Of a stretch of DNA of 64,000 nucleotides, positions 36,401 to 48,526 are shown in pieces. Below the pieces are notes generated by a model that was not told where the DNA came from, made no database searches, and saw only the letters and a program-made list of their open reading frames with translations. The first letter of the stretch is position 1, and each line of letters opens with the position of its first letter. Where the stretch lies: NCBI GenBank assembly GCA_027559495.1, contig JAMXSV010000015.1, forward strand, positions 186,001-250,000, in the 5' to 3' direction. This DNA comes from Aurifilum marmelostoma. Taxonomy: Eukaryota > Ascomycota > Sordariomycetes > Diaporthales > Cryphonectriaceae. Both the position numbers and the translations under genes were made by a program.

Positions 36401-38280
36401 AGCGGGCTTAGCCGCTGCTAGTGCAGGGCCCTTCCCAGTAAGTAGCCTGTGCTACAGTGGCATGGGCTCTAATCGGAATCTCTCCCCCTAAAGACCATTG
36501 ATGGGGAAGGAGGAAGGGGGGTCACCTTGAGACCATGGTAGCCTGGAAAGGTAAGGAGGGGGGACCCTGAACTTTGACCTCCATCCTGTGTTTCTCTTCC
36601 TCGCTCTTTTGATTTTTCCATCGTTTTCTCCCCCCCCCTTCGTCTTCGTATACACCACACACCCCCCTGGTCCTCATCCACACCCCATCGTCAACCTATC
36701 ACAGACTTCTTGGCCTGCATGCGGCCCCAAGATCAGATTGCCTTGCCTGTATTGTACCATAGTAAGCATCCTAGGTACTGCGACTCTGTCTGTGGCCACC
36801 CCACCCACTTTCTCTCCTCTGGATATTAGATTCTGGAGACCCAGGCCTGTTCTACTTTCCAGATAAAGATAGTTGTTGAATATTTGGGGACTTTTATGTC
36901 CTTTGGTGGATGACATTTATCCCCTTGCCCTCTTGACTTAAACCCTTCTTTTTCTTCATCTTGTGCCCCTCCCCTCATCCCAGGATTTATTTATTCTTCC
37001 TTCTCTCTCCTACCTCGCTCTACACCCTTCCCCCCCCCCCCCCTCTTCCTCCTCTTTTGAGGGCACTGGCGATCTTTTTCCTATCTCTACACCATATGAT
37101 CTTGGAAGTCTATACTCCTCCTCCGTGGAGTCAGCCTTGACCAGAACCGGGCACTCGAGGACCACGCCCAGGAAACACCTGCTTACGATTTGATTGACCT
37201 GGACCCGAGGGCAGCAGAACCATCTCTCTGATCCATTCTACGAGGATTAATTCCAGTCCACCACAGAAGTCAGGTCAGTCTGGGCTCACATCACGACGAT
37301 CACGAGGACAAGACGAGACGAGGCGGGACGGAAAGCAACGAAATTCTACGAATCGTTCCACAAAATTGATACCCAGGATCGGCTTTTTGTACGACCTCGC
37401 AGCACGGTCAGGTCAGCTCATAGTCACCAACAAAATACACGAGACACAAAAGATCAGCCTAGTTTGCATCAGGCCAGACCAGATCAGGCCAGAACCTTCA
37501 GAAACGTTTTCTCTTCTTTCTCTTCCTGGAAGACAGAGAAAGAGATATTTCTTCGTTCGTGCGCTCCTCGGGACCGACGACGATCCTTGAATCCCAAAAA
37601 TCCACAGCAGCCAAAGATTGGGCCAAGGGGATCATCATCATCTTGCCTAGCTTACACCCCTGAAGCTTGCGTCCCAATCTGGTGGTGGATCCCTTGACGA
37701 CGTTACAGTTGTGTCTACACACTGCGCCAAACACGAACGACAACAGCTAGGGCCAACAAGTTGTACTTTTTATCCTCTCGGGCCTCTCTCCCCCCTTCAT
37801 CAATATTAGTACACATACCGAATCCATCCCTCACCCAGGGCGTTCCTTTGCGCAGTCAAAAGAGAGACAAGAGAGATTGCAGACAGACCAACCGGCACCG
37901 ACCCCGAGCCACGGCCCAAACAAGGATCACTCGCTATACGAACCCAAGCCAGCTCAGATCGTGCGTGGAGCCCCTCCCTCAGCCCTCCTCAGGCCGCTCC
38001 ACCACGACAAGCTTCAACTCGCACTGGCGTCTCGACCGACCGAATCCCACCCCGCTTGCGGAGAGTGTGCCCCTCCTCTACTCTTTCCCACCCCCCTACC
38101 GTCCTTACCGTCCAGCCGGTGTAAACGGTACCACCTCGCGGGTCGCCGGCCGCCTAGTCGAACCTCAGCTCTCCAGTTTGCCTATCGCTGCCGCGCCAAT
38201 CTTGTTGCGAACCGCCCCCCCAGATATCTGCTGGTCCACGTCACACCTACATACACCTCTACACACACATATAATCCACA
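30407..38280. other. 7.9-kb gene-poor region
   Basis: No convincing protein gene, tRNA or rRNA was found on either strand. Frames up to about 210 codons exist but have no ATG near the start, no motifs and no splice structure. The region is rich in homopolymers: T-run at about 32038-32050, A-run at about 32979-32998, G-run at about 36170-36184 and C-run at about 37030-37043. The last 1-1.5 kb is pyrimidine-rich and probably the promoter and long leader of the Urc4 gene. No terminal repeats or transposase remnants were seen. Confidence 0.5.
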
Positions 38281-40309
38281 ATGGGGCTCTTCACCAGGAA
38301 AGATAAAGCTCAGAAGAGCCAGAGCCAGAAACCATCCCTGACCACCGTCCAGTCGCAGGTCAGCATCGAGTCGGGACACTCCAGCATCAAGTCTCCAGCA
38401 GGTACCTTCAGCTCCCGCGCCATGAACCGATCCTCTGCAGGAACAAACCACACCTCGGCCCCCAACACGCCACTGTCGCCCTTCTCCCCTCAGGTCCCAA
38501 ACATCGACCTGCCCAAGCCGCCAGACCCGGACCTGGATCCTGCCGGATACCTGAGGAGCCTGGGCGCCGTCCGCGAGAGGTGCAACGTCGTCACCACCAA
38601 GGCTGTTAAGAATGAGTTGAAGCACTTTGACGTCGACATGGGGAAGTTCCCCGAGGTCGTTAGCTTCGTCGCCAGCATAATCAAGGTACGCATGACTTCC
38701 TGTCGCCGAACACTCTCCTGCATGGACATCTCACCAGGCGCTTTCTGCCGCACGATGTGTTTTTTTTCTTCTTCTTTCTTATTCCTCCCCTCCTCCGCTT
38801 GTTCATGCCCTATTCATTATTCTTCTTCACTTGTATTGTGCAGTACGGCTAATTTCTAATCCAGAGAGACTACGACGCGCCCTTCACCTCCATACCGGCA
38901 CATGGCAGGCACCAGCACTTCTGCGTGGGCGGCCGAGACCGGATCGCGCATCTGTTGGCCACCTGGGAGAGTCTCGAGAACGCCGAGAAGTGCCGCCGCC
39001 TCATTGACTTGTTCTTGGTCAGCGTGCTTTTGGACGCCGGTGCCGGTACGGAGTGGAGCTACAAGAGCATCGAGAATGGCCGCGTCTACAGGAGATCTGA
39101 GGGTATCGCCGTTGCAAGTCTGGAGATGTTCAAGACCGTATGTTCATTGCCCCCCCCCCCCCCCCCACTTAGCGCCATGTCTGGACAATGCTGACATCGT
39201 TATCATCAACAGGGTCTTTTCTCGGGCGATCAGAGCAACAAGTTCCAGGTTGACAAGGTGGGACTTCGACAGCTGACCGTGGCTAAAATTGCCAAGGGCC
39301 TGCAGTCGCGGGAAGGCAATGAGATGGCTGGCCTGGAAGGGCGAACACAGCTCCTCATCCGCCTGGCCGACGCTCTTGAAAGCAATAAGGAGTTCTTTGG
39401 CGAGGATGGACGTCCTGGAAACATGCTTGGTACGTTTTGCGGCTCTCGCGCATAGTGACATCCTGCGATGAAAAGTGCTAACTCCCCTTCCTTTCAAGAC
39501 TACCTCCTGTCGCATCCATCCACGCAGGCCTCTTCCATGCCCATCGTCCTGTTGCCCACCCTCTGGGACGTGCTGATGACAGGCCTCGCTCCCATCTGGC
39601 CTCCCTCGCGCACAGCCATCAACGGTATTCCCCTTGGCGATGCCTGGCCCTGCTCGTCCATGCCGCAACCAACAGCTGCCCCTGCTACCCCGACCTTCAG
39701 CCCCTTCCCCACATCAGGTCGTTCGGGATCTGCAGCGGCCTGGGAGTCCATTCTGCCTTTCCATAAGTTGACGCAGTGGCTCACCTACTCGCTCATGCAG
39801 CCCATGCAGCAGCTGATGAAGATCCACTTTGCCGGCCAGCAGCTGCTGACCGGCCTCCCCGAGTACCGCAACGGCGGCCTCTTCATCGACATGGGCGTCC
39901 TGACGCTCAAGCCCGAGGATATGGAGAGGGGCCTCTTGAAGTACCAGGAATACTGCCTGCGTACCGAGACCAGGGGCGTGGAGGTCGCTCCCATGTTCGA
40001 GCCAAGTGATGATGCCGTGGTCGAGTGGCGTGGTGTGACGGTCGGCCTCCTGGACCGCCTGTGTACGGATGTGAACCTCGCCCTGAGGGCCGAGCTGGGC
40101 GGCAATCAGCTGAGCCTGCCTCAAGTGCTGGAGGCGGGAAGCTGGAAGGTGAGAAAAGACCCACATGTTTCTAGCTGATTTTGGGAGGGAAAAACTTTTG
40201 AATACTAACTAACCTTGATGTACAGGGTGGACGTGAGCTCGCCGAGATCAACCGGCCCAACACCAGGGAACCGCCGATTCTCATTGACAGTGACGGAACG
40301 GTGTTCTAG
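38281..40309 (+). CDS. URC4: Uracil catabolism protein 4 (DUF1688)
   Basis: Member of the DUF1688/Urc4 family, needed with Urc1 and Urc6 for growth on uracil as nitrogen source in yeasts that have the URC pathway; its reaction is not settled. Five exons (38281-38685, 38865-39137, 39213-39429, 39499-40148, 40226-40309) give 542 residues. All introns are GT-AG, and intron 2 contains a run of 17 C. The N-terminal 60 residues are Ser-rich. Family landmarks: YLRSLGAVRERCNVV, LKHFDVDMGKFPEV, HGRHQHFCVGGRDR, VSVLLDAGAGTEW, LLSHPSTQ, LLPTLWDVLMTGLAPIWPPSRT, PLGDAWPC, PFHKLTQWLTYSLMQP, GLPEYRNGGLFIDMGVL and the C-terminal PPILIDSDGTVF. No other URC gene is nearby. Confidence 0.94.
39150..39166. repeat. 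C17 homopolymer in Urc4 intron 2
   Basis: Uninterrupted run of 17 C between the donor at 39138 and the acceptor at 39212. Length in the real genome may differ because such runs are hard to sequence. Confidence 0.9.
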
Positions 40310-41344
40310 TGCTGCGCCTCCGTCATCTGTTACCCCTCGTCATACGTGGGATGAGAGGCGACACACAGAGACTGGTGCTCTGAAAGCTGTGTGGTGAAGC
40401 CACACCTTCTGAAGGGGCACACATCCTGGGTCTCCCAGAGGTGACCACTCTTGACACATTTACATCATCATCACCTGCGGCTGGAGTAAAAGGTCGTGCG
40501 CGGGAGCGGCAACAGTTGAAAAACAAAATAGACTGCATTCTCCTCGGCTCTGAAGCTAGCATTCTCTGACTTGAATCTCCCAAAATGCTACAATACATGG
40601 AAGGGGTGGTCTAAATGGTATCAATTATTGCGCATAATTGAGAGGGGGTTTTCATGGGAATCAAGGGGTCATTCGGCGTTATGGAAAGGGAGAAGAGACA
40701 CTTACACACACTTATCATTCAACCTCCCCCCTGCATAATAGGGCACTACCACCATCACCAACACTATTAAAAAGGAAGAAGGACAAAAGAGGACAAGGAT
40801 ACGGCCGCGACATAAGGATCAAGGAATATTGTATTGTCTAGTAATTATTTTTACCGTTGAAGACAACACCGAATGCGCATGCGTGCTTGTGTAGATTTAT
40901 GTGTGCCCGGGTTTACAAGTCGGTGATGCTTCGTCAATCTCGTCTGCGGCTGGGTATGCTTTCTGTGTTCTCGCCCACGCCGTAGTAGAGGGAGGATCTT
41001 CAGTGTCCCGCAGCTGTATGGAAGTACGCGGTCACTTGGCTCGAGCTCTGTACTCTGGAAGGGACGTGTGCTGAACGTGCATCTTCCATTTCGAGGGGTT
41101 GGTGTCGAGATGAATCGACGTAGCCTCACATCTCATGGGACATGCTCCTCGTTGAGACTGCAAAGCTTATTCGCAAGCGATCTAGAATTTGGGAGTTGTA
41201 CACTTTATTCCATTTCTTCCTCTTTTTTTATTGTATACAAAAGGCGGCCAAAGGCGGCCCACTTCAGCCCGCTGCAGCATAGGACGTATGATCGATCGAA
41301 TTAGGATTCAGCACGGTCCCCCCCCTTCCCCCTTTGGTCCTTTT
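40310..41344. other. Convergent intergenic region
   Basis: Between the 3' ends of the Urc4 and Oxa1 genes. No gene was recognised. Confidence 0.55.
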
Positions 41345-42822
41345 TCACCTCTTCTTCTGGTTCTTCTTCTGCTCCTGCCTCCACTTCTGCTCATCCCTTC
41401 TAGCCCAGTACTTCTCGTTCTCCTCCCTCATCCTCCTGGCCTCGTACTCGTTGGCAGCCTTCTTCTCGTCCGTGACGCCGGAGCTGGCCTTGTACTCGCT
41501 GACCTTGTCGTTCATCTTCTGCTTCATGTCGCGGAAGAAGCTGAGGGGGTTCTCGAACTGGGCGCCCTCCTCCTTCTTATTGCCGGGCGTGGACTCGCTG
41601 GCAGTGGTCTTGATGGTCCGCGGCGGCTGGTACTGAATGCCACCAGGACCGGACTGGACGGGGCCAGACTGGTTCTTCAGGTAGTTGGTGTTCTCGATCA
41701 GGATGTCCAGCGGGGGCAGGCCGCACAGCCTGCGGATGATGGGCATGTGCCAGAGGGTGGTCTGGAGGTACTGCATGATGGCGGCCATGGCGAGGAAGAA
41801 CTGCACCGAGGCGGCCATCTTGATGGTCACGATGATGCCGAGGGGGCCGAGGATCCAGGGGAGCTTTCTCATCATGTTGGCCTGGTCGGCCGCCATGAAG
41901 GGCAGGGCGCGCTGTTTCACGTGTCAACGATAGGAAAAGGCCCGATAGAGAGCCCAGAGGACGAGGATTGGTGGACAAACTTACCTGCATACTAAAGACC
42001 ATCATGACGGCGCTCACGCAGGGCAAAACGTAGAATGGATCCGGCACCGTCAAGTCGGTGAACCACAGGGTGCCCGCGTTCTCCAGCCCCGGCACGGGCA
42101 GCGCCGCCATGCCGCGACACAGCTTGAACATGCCGATGGCGAGGGGGGAACTGCAGCATGGGCAGGAACATCTTCCACATCTTGACACCTGCCTGCTCCT
42201 GCAGCAGCTTCATCTGCATGCGCATCTCCATGAGCTCGGCGGGCGACATCTTGGCACCCTGCGCCATGGACATCATGTATTTCTGCTGCGTCTCCCTGTA
42301 GAGTGGGTTCTGGCGCATCTCACGCGACTTGACGGACTCGTGCTGCGCGATGAGGGCTGGGTAGGCCATGACTATGCGGATGGCGACGGCGCAGCCTGCA
42401 ATGGCGCCCCACCAGGGCAGACCAGCCGTGATGTGTAGGTGCTCGAGGACCCACTGGCACATGGAGGTCGGGCCCCAGCCATAGTCAAGGCCGAGCTGGG
42501 AGAGATAGCCCACGCGCTCGGGTATGTCGAGGAGGGAGGGCCCATCGAGGTCGGAGAAGGCGGAGAAGTCGGAGGAGAGCTCGGTCGGGGAGGCTGACCC
42601 TGTGGGCAGGGCACCAGGCGCGTTGGTGGTGGTCTCGGTAGAGGCGAAACGGCGCGAAGAGAGAAGGATGGTCTGAGAGGAGAGGATGCTGGCAGTGCCT
42701 ATCCTGCTTCCTGGGAGCAGGCCAGCAGCAGTGGATGTGGGGGGAGCAGATGACCTGCCATGGCTTCTTCGAAGGACAGTGCTGAATTGTCTTGTGCTTG
42801 CAATGGCTGGCCGTGATGTCAT
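41345..42822 (-). CDS. OXA1: Mitochondrial inner membrane insertase Oxa1, frame broken by one base
   Basis: YidC/Oxa1 insertase that places mitochondrially encoded and some imported proteins into the inner membrane. Exons 42822-41985 and 41911-41345 (73-nt intron, GTAAGT...AAACAG) give about 467 residues after one corrected base. The N-terminus is a basic, Ser-rich mitochondrial presequence. Transmembrane parts: GLPWWGAIAGCAVAIRIVM, then MFLPMLQ / LAIGMFKLCRGMAALPVP, PFYVLPCVSAVMMVF and PWILGPLGIIVTIKMAASVQFFLA. The C-terminal third is a charged, matrix-facing coiled region rich in Lys/Glu/Arg, as expected for ribosome binding. The frame breaks at the six-base run 42143-42148; five bases would read Gln-Phe-Pro-Leu-Ala-Ile-Gly as in relatives. 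Start ATG 42822 chosen because the upstream frame has only GTG. Confidence 0.92.
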
Positions 42823-44399
42823 CGAGCGCACAGAAGGAGGAGAAGCTCTAGAGACAAACTGCGCTCGACTGGTTAAACCTTTGATCTCTCTCGATTGACA
42901 TCATGGGAGCAGCAGGGCATTAGGATGTACCTGTCTTTGAAACACAAGGCCACGACTAGCCTGTGCCAGGCCTCTGCTTGGTAGCATGACGGGCTGCTTT
43001 TGTTGAGTCGAGGGTCCGGCGACTCACAACCTGAAGCAGTACGCGTCGTCTACCAAAGAGTTGCCCAGGATGCCGCTGGGCTGGTGAGGTTTGGATTTTT
43101 TGGAGGGTGCAGCACAGGACTCGGCTGGCAATAGCTCTTCCGGCAGGCAACCCTTGTCTTGGCACAGCACCCATCGCTCTCCTACAGAAGGCACTGTACA
43201 ATGTACATAGTAGGGGGCCAGCTTCAACTTCATCTCTACCAAGCCACACCTGACAACACTCTTGGCATCTAGTGTTTCGAATGAACACCCATAAAGGGGC
43301 TGTGTCAATGAAACTACGCACTGACACCCTCAGTGGCTGTTCAGATTGCTATGCACTACTACCATAACAGTATTGTCTGCCACTAATGAATACACTGTAG
43401 GTATTCGGCCGATGCCGTCCGAAGTTGTTGTCGCGTTTCGCCGGGCTGGCACCGAACATGAGACACAATAGCATGCCGTTTCTGCCGTCGTCGCCATGCT
43501 CCCGCAGGTGAAGCTCCAATCGCAAGACGGAGCGTTGTTTAGGGCCACTCTGTTTGGCGGATCCCTTGACTATCTAGGCCAGCAGCAGCCGAGGGCTATG
43601 CTTAATCAAAGAGCTTAACGCCTGCTTTTTCTCGGTGTTTTACTGGTTTCTGAAACCACGAAAAGGGCAGAGGACGGAAGGAAGCCGAAATATTGTTCTA
43701 ACCCGTGAATCAGTAAACATGATCGGCTGAATGGCCGCGCTTCTGGTAATCATCTCTGGGCATCATCCATCATCCCAAGAAAATTGTGCCTTGGCACTGT
43801 CATTGTGGCTCGGCGTTCCACCTCATCTTCCTGAACAGACGGAGCCCCTTCGGATGTGACTCGGAGGCGACGTCAGCAGGCCAGATTCTAGGGATAGCCT
43901 CATGCCCTAGCCGATTACCGCAGTGCACGGTCCCCAGCAGCCTCCCCTTTTTGTGCCTCACGATAGTTGTCTGATGTTGCTGCTGAATCTGATGCTGGGA
44001 TGGAAGAACACTGTGGTTGGTGATACTTGCTGGTAGACCTGTGTCTAGGACCTGGCCTCTGTGGTCGTGCCTCAAACAACCAACCGGGAAACTCGGCAAT
44101 TACTAGAAGCACTCACCATAGTAGAGGCCATGTTGGAGAGCTCAGAGGCTCACGGGAATGGCATGCAATCTCGTTCGTCTATATAAATAAAGGGCATCGT
44201 CCTGCATGAGAAGATGTCTTGAGCAATACCATCATCATCATCATCACCTCCCTCCAGATCAAATTACCTACTCCTCCAGAGCGTTCTGTGAACCCTTCTT
44301 CTTCCATCTCCTAAATCCACTTCTTTTGAGCGTTTGACACGCCGGTTCTTGCTTTTCTCACGTTCTTCTCGTCCATAGAGCTCTAATTTCCTCGTCAAT
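42823..44399. other. Intergenic, one weak cysteine-containing frame
   Basis: No secure gene. On the minus strand 43308-43024 is an open frame of 94 codons with eight Cys, but it begins TTG, has no signal peptide and no clear splice partners. The region just before 44400 is pyrimidine-rich, with an ATC repeat near 44230-44246, and is the leader of the Egh16-like gene. Confidence 0.5.
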
Positions 44400-45294
44400 A
44401 TGTATACTAACATCCTCATCCTCGCCCTCGCCTCGACCTCTCTGGTCTCTGCCCATGGCAAGATTGCCGTCGCAGTAAGCTCCCCTTCTCCCCCATGCCC
44501 ATGTTGCTTTTCATGGCAATATTACCGCCACAAGTAAATGCTGAAAAGTATTCAACCACCATCCAGACCGGCGATGCTGGCGGCAACACCACCGCTCTGG
44601 GCATCCAGGGCGGAATCGTGCCAGGCACAGGCCGCAACAGCAAGACCGAGACGGACACGACCATCTTCAAGAAGCTCAACGCCATGTCCAACGGCCTGGG
44701 CAAGACCGAGGGCCAGGGCGACAACACGCTGGACATGATGACCGACGTCGTCGCCCAGTCTGGCTCTACCCTGCCCCAGGTGTCCTCGGGCGGCTCCATC
44801 TCCGGCACAATGCACATCGTCACCACCGACGGCGCCGGGCCTTTCACGGCCGTCGTGGACCCCACTGCCCAGGGCGAGTTCGAGTCCGGTACCCAGGCCG
44901 ACGTGACCACGCAGGTACCCGGCAGGGGCGGCGAGACCTCTCCAGGCCCACTGAGCAACAACTTTGTGAAGAGGGCGCTGTGGCATATGGGAATCGTGAA
45001 GCGGGCGTTGAACGTGGACCAGGATTATGTGAGTGTGCAAACTTCCCCTGTTCCCCCATGCGATCCACAGAAACTCGGTGCTGACGATGCCTTGTCTTTC
45101 AGCCCTTTGAGGTCCAGGTTCCTGCTGGGACGACCTGCACCGGCACAGTCGGCGATATGCAAAACGTCTGCCTCATGAAACTCGCCAACCCCAACCCGGC
45201 AGGTCCTTTCGGCGGTGTCATCGCCTTCCAGATGGCTGGTAGCAGCAACTCCACGAGCACTGCTCGCCGGTCTGCCAAGTTTGTGCAGTTCTGA
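44400..45294 (+). CDS. Egh16/GAS1-like secreted protein (DUF3129)
   Basis: Relatives of this family include Blumeria Egh16 and Magnaporthe Gas1/Gas2, expressed in appressoria during host penetration; the biochemical role is unknown. Exons 44400-44474, 44567-45028 and 45103-45294 give 242 residues. Introns are 92 and 74 nt (GTAAGC...CCAG; GTGAGT...TCAG). An N-terminal signal peptide ends at VSAHG, so the mature protein starts with His-Gly as in other members. Core motifs: GNTTALGIQGGIVPGTGRN, LDMMTDVVAQSGSTLPQVSSGG, GTMHIVTTDGAGPFTAVVDP, and FEVQVPAGTTCTGTVGDMQNVCLMKLANP with its two cysteines. A second, distinct member starts at 63697. Confidence 0.88.
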
Positions 45295-46006
45295 ATATTC
45301 TCGTATCGACGGCACGGGTCATGACGCTGGCTTCGTCAGGTGCGGAAGGAGGAGGAGATATGGGGGGATTGGGCGCGAGGCTGATGCTAATGCTGCTGCT
45401 GCTGCTGCTGCTGCTTGTTGATGATAATGATGATCGCTGTACACTGTAGTACATATTCAGTCCTTATATAATGTACACACTTTACTTTCTCAATTCTTTA
45501 TCTCAAGTTGGTACCCTGGGAACGCAGCATTGTGAGCTCAGCCATGCAAGGGATTGCAACACTCCTAGGGAAACCTCCTTCGAATCGTAGTATTGCACAT
45601 TTGTATCGGTAAACCGGGACCGGAAGTTATAGATAGCAATTCAGCACGGCCGGGGACAAACATCTTGGTCTTCGTCTCGATAGTTTTTGACTTTACCTAC
45701 AGAATCCTTGAATTCACTTTTGGGCGTAAATCAAGTCGGTGGGCAAATCGTAGCTGCGGAACCAGTGCATTATCTTGCTTGATTTTATGGAACGCAACGC
45801 CTTTGTTCAAGAATACCGTGCTCACATCGTGGACAATCATGTCATGTGGTGTGTGGCCGGCCACTTTCTATTTCCCAACGCCTCATGTCCCATCTATGCG
45901 ATCCTGCGGCAGATGCCTGTGTACGTCCATGTGACAAGCTTGGCTAGCAAATGATGCATTCTGATGCTTGACAACCCTTGACAAGTCTCTGCGGTGTCGT
46001 CGTCTT
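45295..46006. other. Convergent intergenic region
   Basis: Between the Egh16-like gene and Mim1. It contains a CTG/TGC repeat and no gene. Confidence 0.6.
45391..45415. repeat. (TGC)8 microsatellite
   Basis: Trinucleotide run of about 25 bases, 100 bases downstream of the Egh16-like stop codon, probably in its 3' untranslated region. Confidence 0.9.
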
Positions 46007-46452
46007 TCACTCCAAGCTAGCGACATCGTCCAAGCCGGGCATCGGGTGGGCTGGCTTGTCACGCACTTCGATGCCCGGTCCGATTGGGTGTCGTTGCCTT
46101 CTAGACGCTGGGAAGACCTGTCCCGACGTTCTCGAGTCAGCAAATGTATTGAGGCCAACCTGATGGCGGGTAGGTCACAAACCCTGGTTCCGCTCCAGCC
46201 TAACCTGAAGGCAGCCTCGTGGGCAAACAACTCGCCAAAGCCCAGCATCATGCCGTTGATGAACGGCAGGACGAGATTTATGGCGGCGCCGCGTATGAGT
46301 CCCCACAATGTGGGAGGCTGGTAGAGTATGATTGGGGGGGAGTTTGAGGATGGTGACGCGGTCGAGATGTCTTCGGGGGAGTACTGCTCGCTGTCTGAGT
46401 GCATCGTAACGCCGGACTCGGCCATTGGGTTTGATGATTCCTCGGAAGCCAT
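46007..46452 (-). CDS. MIM1: Mitochondrial outer membrane import protein Mim1/Tom13
   Basis: Small single-span outer membrane protein that, with Mim2, inserts helical outer membrane proteins and helps build the TOM complex. Exons 46452-46183 and 46117-46007 give 126 residues. The 65-nt intron (GTTTGT...GACAG, branch GCTGAC) joins GTR to VFPASRR. The acidic, Ser-rich N-terminal half is followed by the conserved block ILYQPPTLWGLIRGAAINLV, LPFINGMMLGFGELFAHEAA and FRLGW, which contains the GxxxG-type membrane helix. The tail HPIGPGIEVRD is also typical. Unspliced translation runs on into unrelated sequence, so the intron is needed to recover the family C-terminus. Confidence 0.9.
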
Positions 46453-47132
46453 TGTAGCTTGTAGACGGGTCGTATGTGGAGGAATAATGGAGGGGGGAAG
46501 AGCAGAGGTTCAAAGGTATCAATTCACACCAAGCTATTGTGGGAAACGTGGGCGTGAGGGTGTTTGTTGGTGTTGAGGAGGAGCAGCAGCAGGAGGTTGT
46601 GAGGTTGGCGGTGGGACCCAGAGAGACTGGGGAGGTTACGTCTGCAGCTTGTTGCATAGAGCTGCCTGCCGAGCTGCAACGGAGGGACACGGCACTGCGG
46701 CTTGGGGTCGGGTTTAGGCATGGGGCTCAGGCCTGGGATGTGGCACTAGCTTCCACCCGCCCCCCCTCCACCGTATAAAGCTTCCGTCATAGCGGGGCGG
46801 TCGCTAAAATTGGGGCCATTGCGGGGGAGTCGTTGCCCTTTAGCTGCCTGCTGCTGGCCAAACACCTACCTGAGAGCCACTGCATTAGCAAGCCTGCTGG
46901 AACACAGCACCCACCTTCACACCCTCTCTCAACAGCTTCAGGCTGGCCAGCTCCCTTTCTTTCCATCGCACAAAGCCTTCAACCCTTCCATCTTCCTACC
47001 TAAGCACACTCTCTCAGCTCACGACCCTTCCTTCACAAACTTGTCGAGGAAGTACTTTGGTCTTTGATCCAAGAAACCTACCACAACCACTCATAGCCTT
47101 CACCTCAGCCAACACAAATCACACTTGCCAGG
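46453..47132. promoter_or_regulatory. Shared divergent region of Mim1 and Shp1
   Basis: 680 bases between divergent start codons. The right half is C/T/A-rich as in fungal leaders. Promoter role is from position only. Confidence 0.4.
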
Positions 47133-48526
47133 ATGTCGGATCGCGACGAGCTGGTGATGCAGTTCTGTGAGCTGACTGGAACCAGTGCAGACATGGTAAC
47201 TTGCATCTTGAAATCCTCAAACCCTCTTGGTCTTGTTTATACTGATGTGGTTACCCTCATGGCAGGCTGCCCAGTACCTCAGATCGGGCGGGTGGGACAT
47301 CTCTTCTGCCGTTGCCTTGTTCTTCGCCGATCACGTCGAGGAAGAGAGCGATGAGCCAGCTACAGGCGCCTCCTCCCAACCTGCCGCCTCACAAGACTAC
47401 ACCGGCCCTCGAACTCTCGACGGCCGCCCTGCCCCGACGTCCGCTGCCCAGCCCTCCAGTTCCTCCAAGAAGCCTGCCAAGAAGAAGGGTCTAGCCACCC
47501 TGGGATCCTTGCGTAGTGGTGCTGGCCAAGATAACGATGACGATGAGGAGGATGATGAGGACGATGACGACTCGGATCGCAAGGGTCCCCGCGATCTGTT
47601 CGCTGGCGGTGAGAAGTCTGGCCTCGCTGTTCAGGACCCCGCGCGGTCAAGTGCCGATCCTGAGCGCGTCATCAAGGACATTCTTGCCAAGGCAAAGGCG
47701 TACGTGATCCAGCCACGACCTCTCTAGGAGGCACACGCATACATGACTATATACTGACGGGGGCATACACAGCAACGCGAAGCGCGCAACCAGCGAGGAG
47801 GAAACCCCCGGCCCATCTCGTTCATCCAACTTCCGCGGCGGTGGTGTCACCGTCGGCGGCGAGGGCACTGAGTCTCGCCGTATCCCTGATCCTCGTGGCC
47901 CCCCAGCGCGGGAGGAGCTCCCTACCGTGACACGTACCCTTCATCTCTGGCGCGATGGGTTCTCTATCGAGGACGGCCCTCTGCGCCGCTATTCGGACCC
48001 TGAGCACGCCATGGATCTGCAGATGATCCGATCTGGCCGCGCCCCGCTCCACCTTATGGATGTTGAGCACGGTCAGCGGTGCGATGTGAGGCTGCAGCAG
48101 CACGAGGAGGACTGGCACCAGCTGCCACGCATCTACCGACCTTTTGCCGGTCAGGGACGACGACTGGGAAGCCCCGTGCCTGGCGTCAGCAGTGGCCCAT
48201 CGACACCTGCCGAGGCTGCTCCCGCTGCCAGCACTGCGCAGACCCCTTCTGCGCCTGCTGCACCGTCCAACGTCGACAACAGTCAGCCTACTGTTGCAAT
48301 TCGGTTCCAGCTACCTGACGGCTCCCGTCTTCCTGCCCGATTCAACCTCAGCAACACCGTCGGCGATCTTTACCAGTTCGCTGCCAACACGTCACCTGAG
48401 ATGAGAGCTCGTAGCTTCATCATCCAGTCGACGTTCCCGAGCAAGGATCACACCGATAAGGAGCAGAAGTTGGAGGAGATCGATGTCTTCAAGAGGGGCG
48501 GAATTGCCGTCGTCAAGTGGGCTTGA
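47133..48526 (+). CDS. SHP1: UBX-domain Cdc48 cofactor Shp1/p47
   Basis: Adaptor that links ubiquitinated substrates to the Cdc48/p97 ATPase and regulates protein phosphatase 1 and membrane fusion. Exons 47133-47195, 47266-47699 and 47773-48526 give 416 residues; introns are 70 and 73 nt. Domains: N-terminal UBA (residues 1-45, MQFCELTGTSADMAAQYL...WDISSAVALFF), an acidic Asp-rich linker near 120-135, the NFRGGGVTVGGEG and REELPTVTRTLHLWRDGF block starting the SEP domain (about 215-285), and a C-terminal UBX domain (about 335-416) with the conserved FPSKD turn in the R..FP loop position. Complete and ordinary for the family. Confidence 0.95.

Noticed and set aside
43024..43308. 94-codon cysteine-containing minus-strand frame
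   Set aside because: TTG start, no signal peptide exon found, odd flanks. Possible gene remnant but support too weak.
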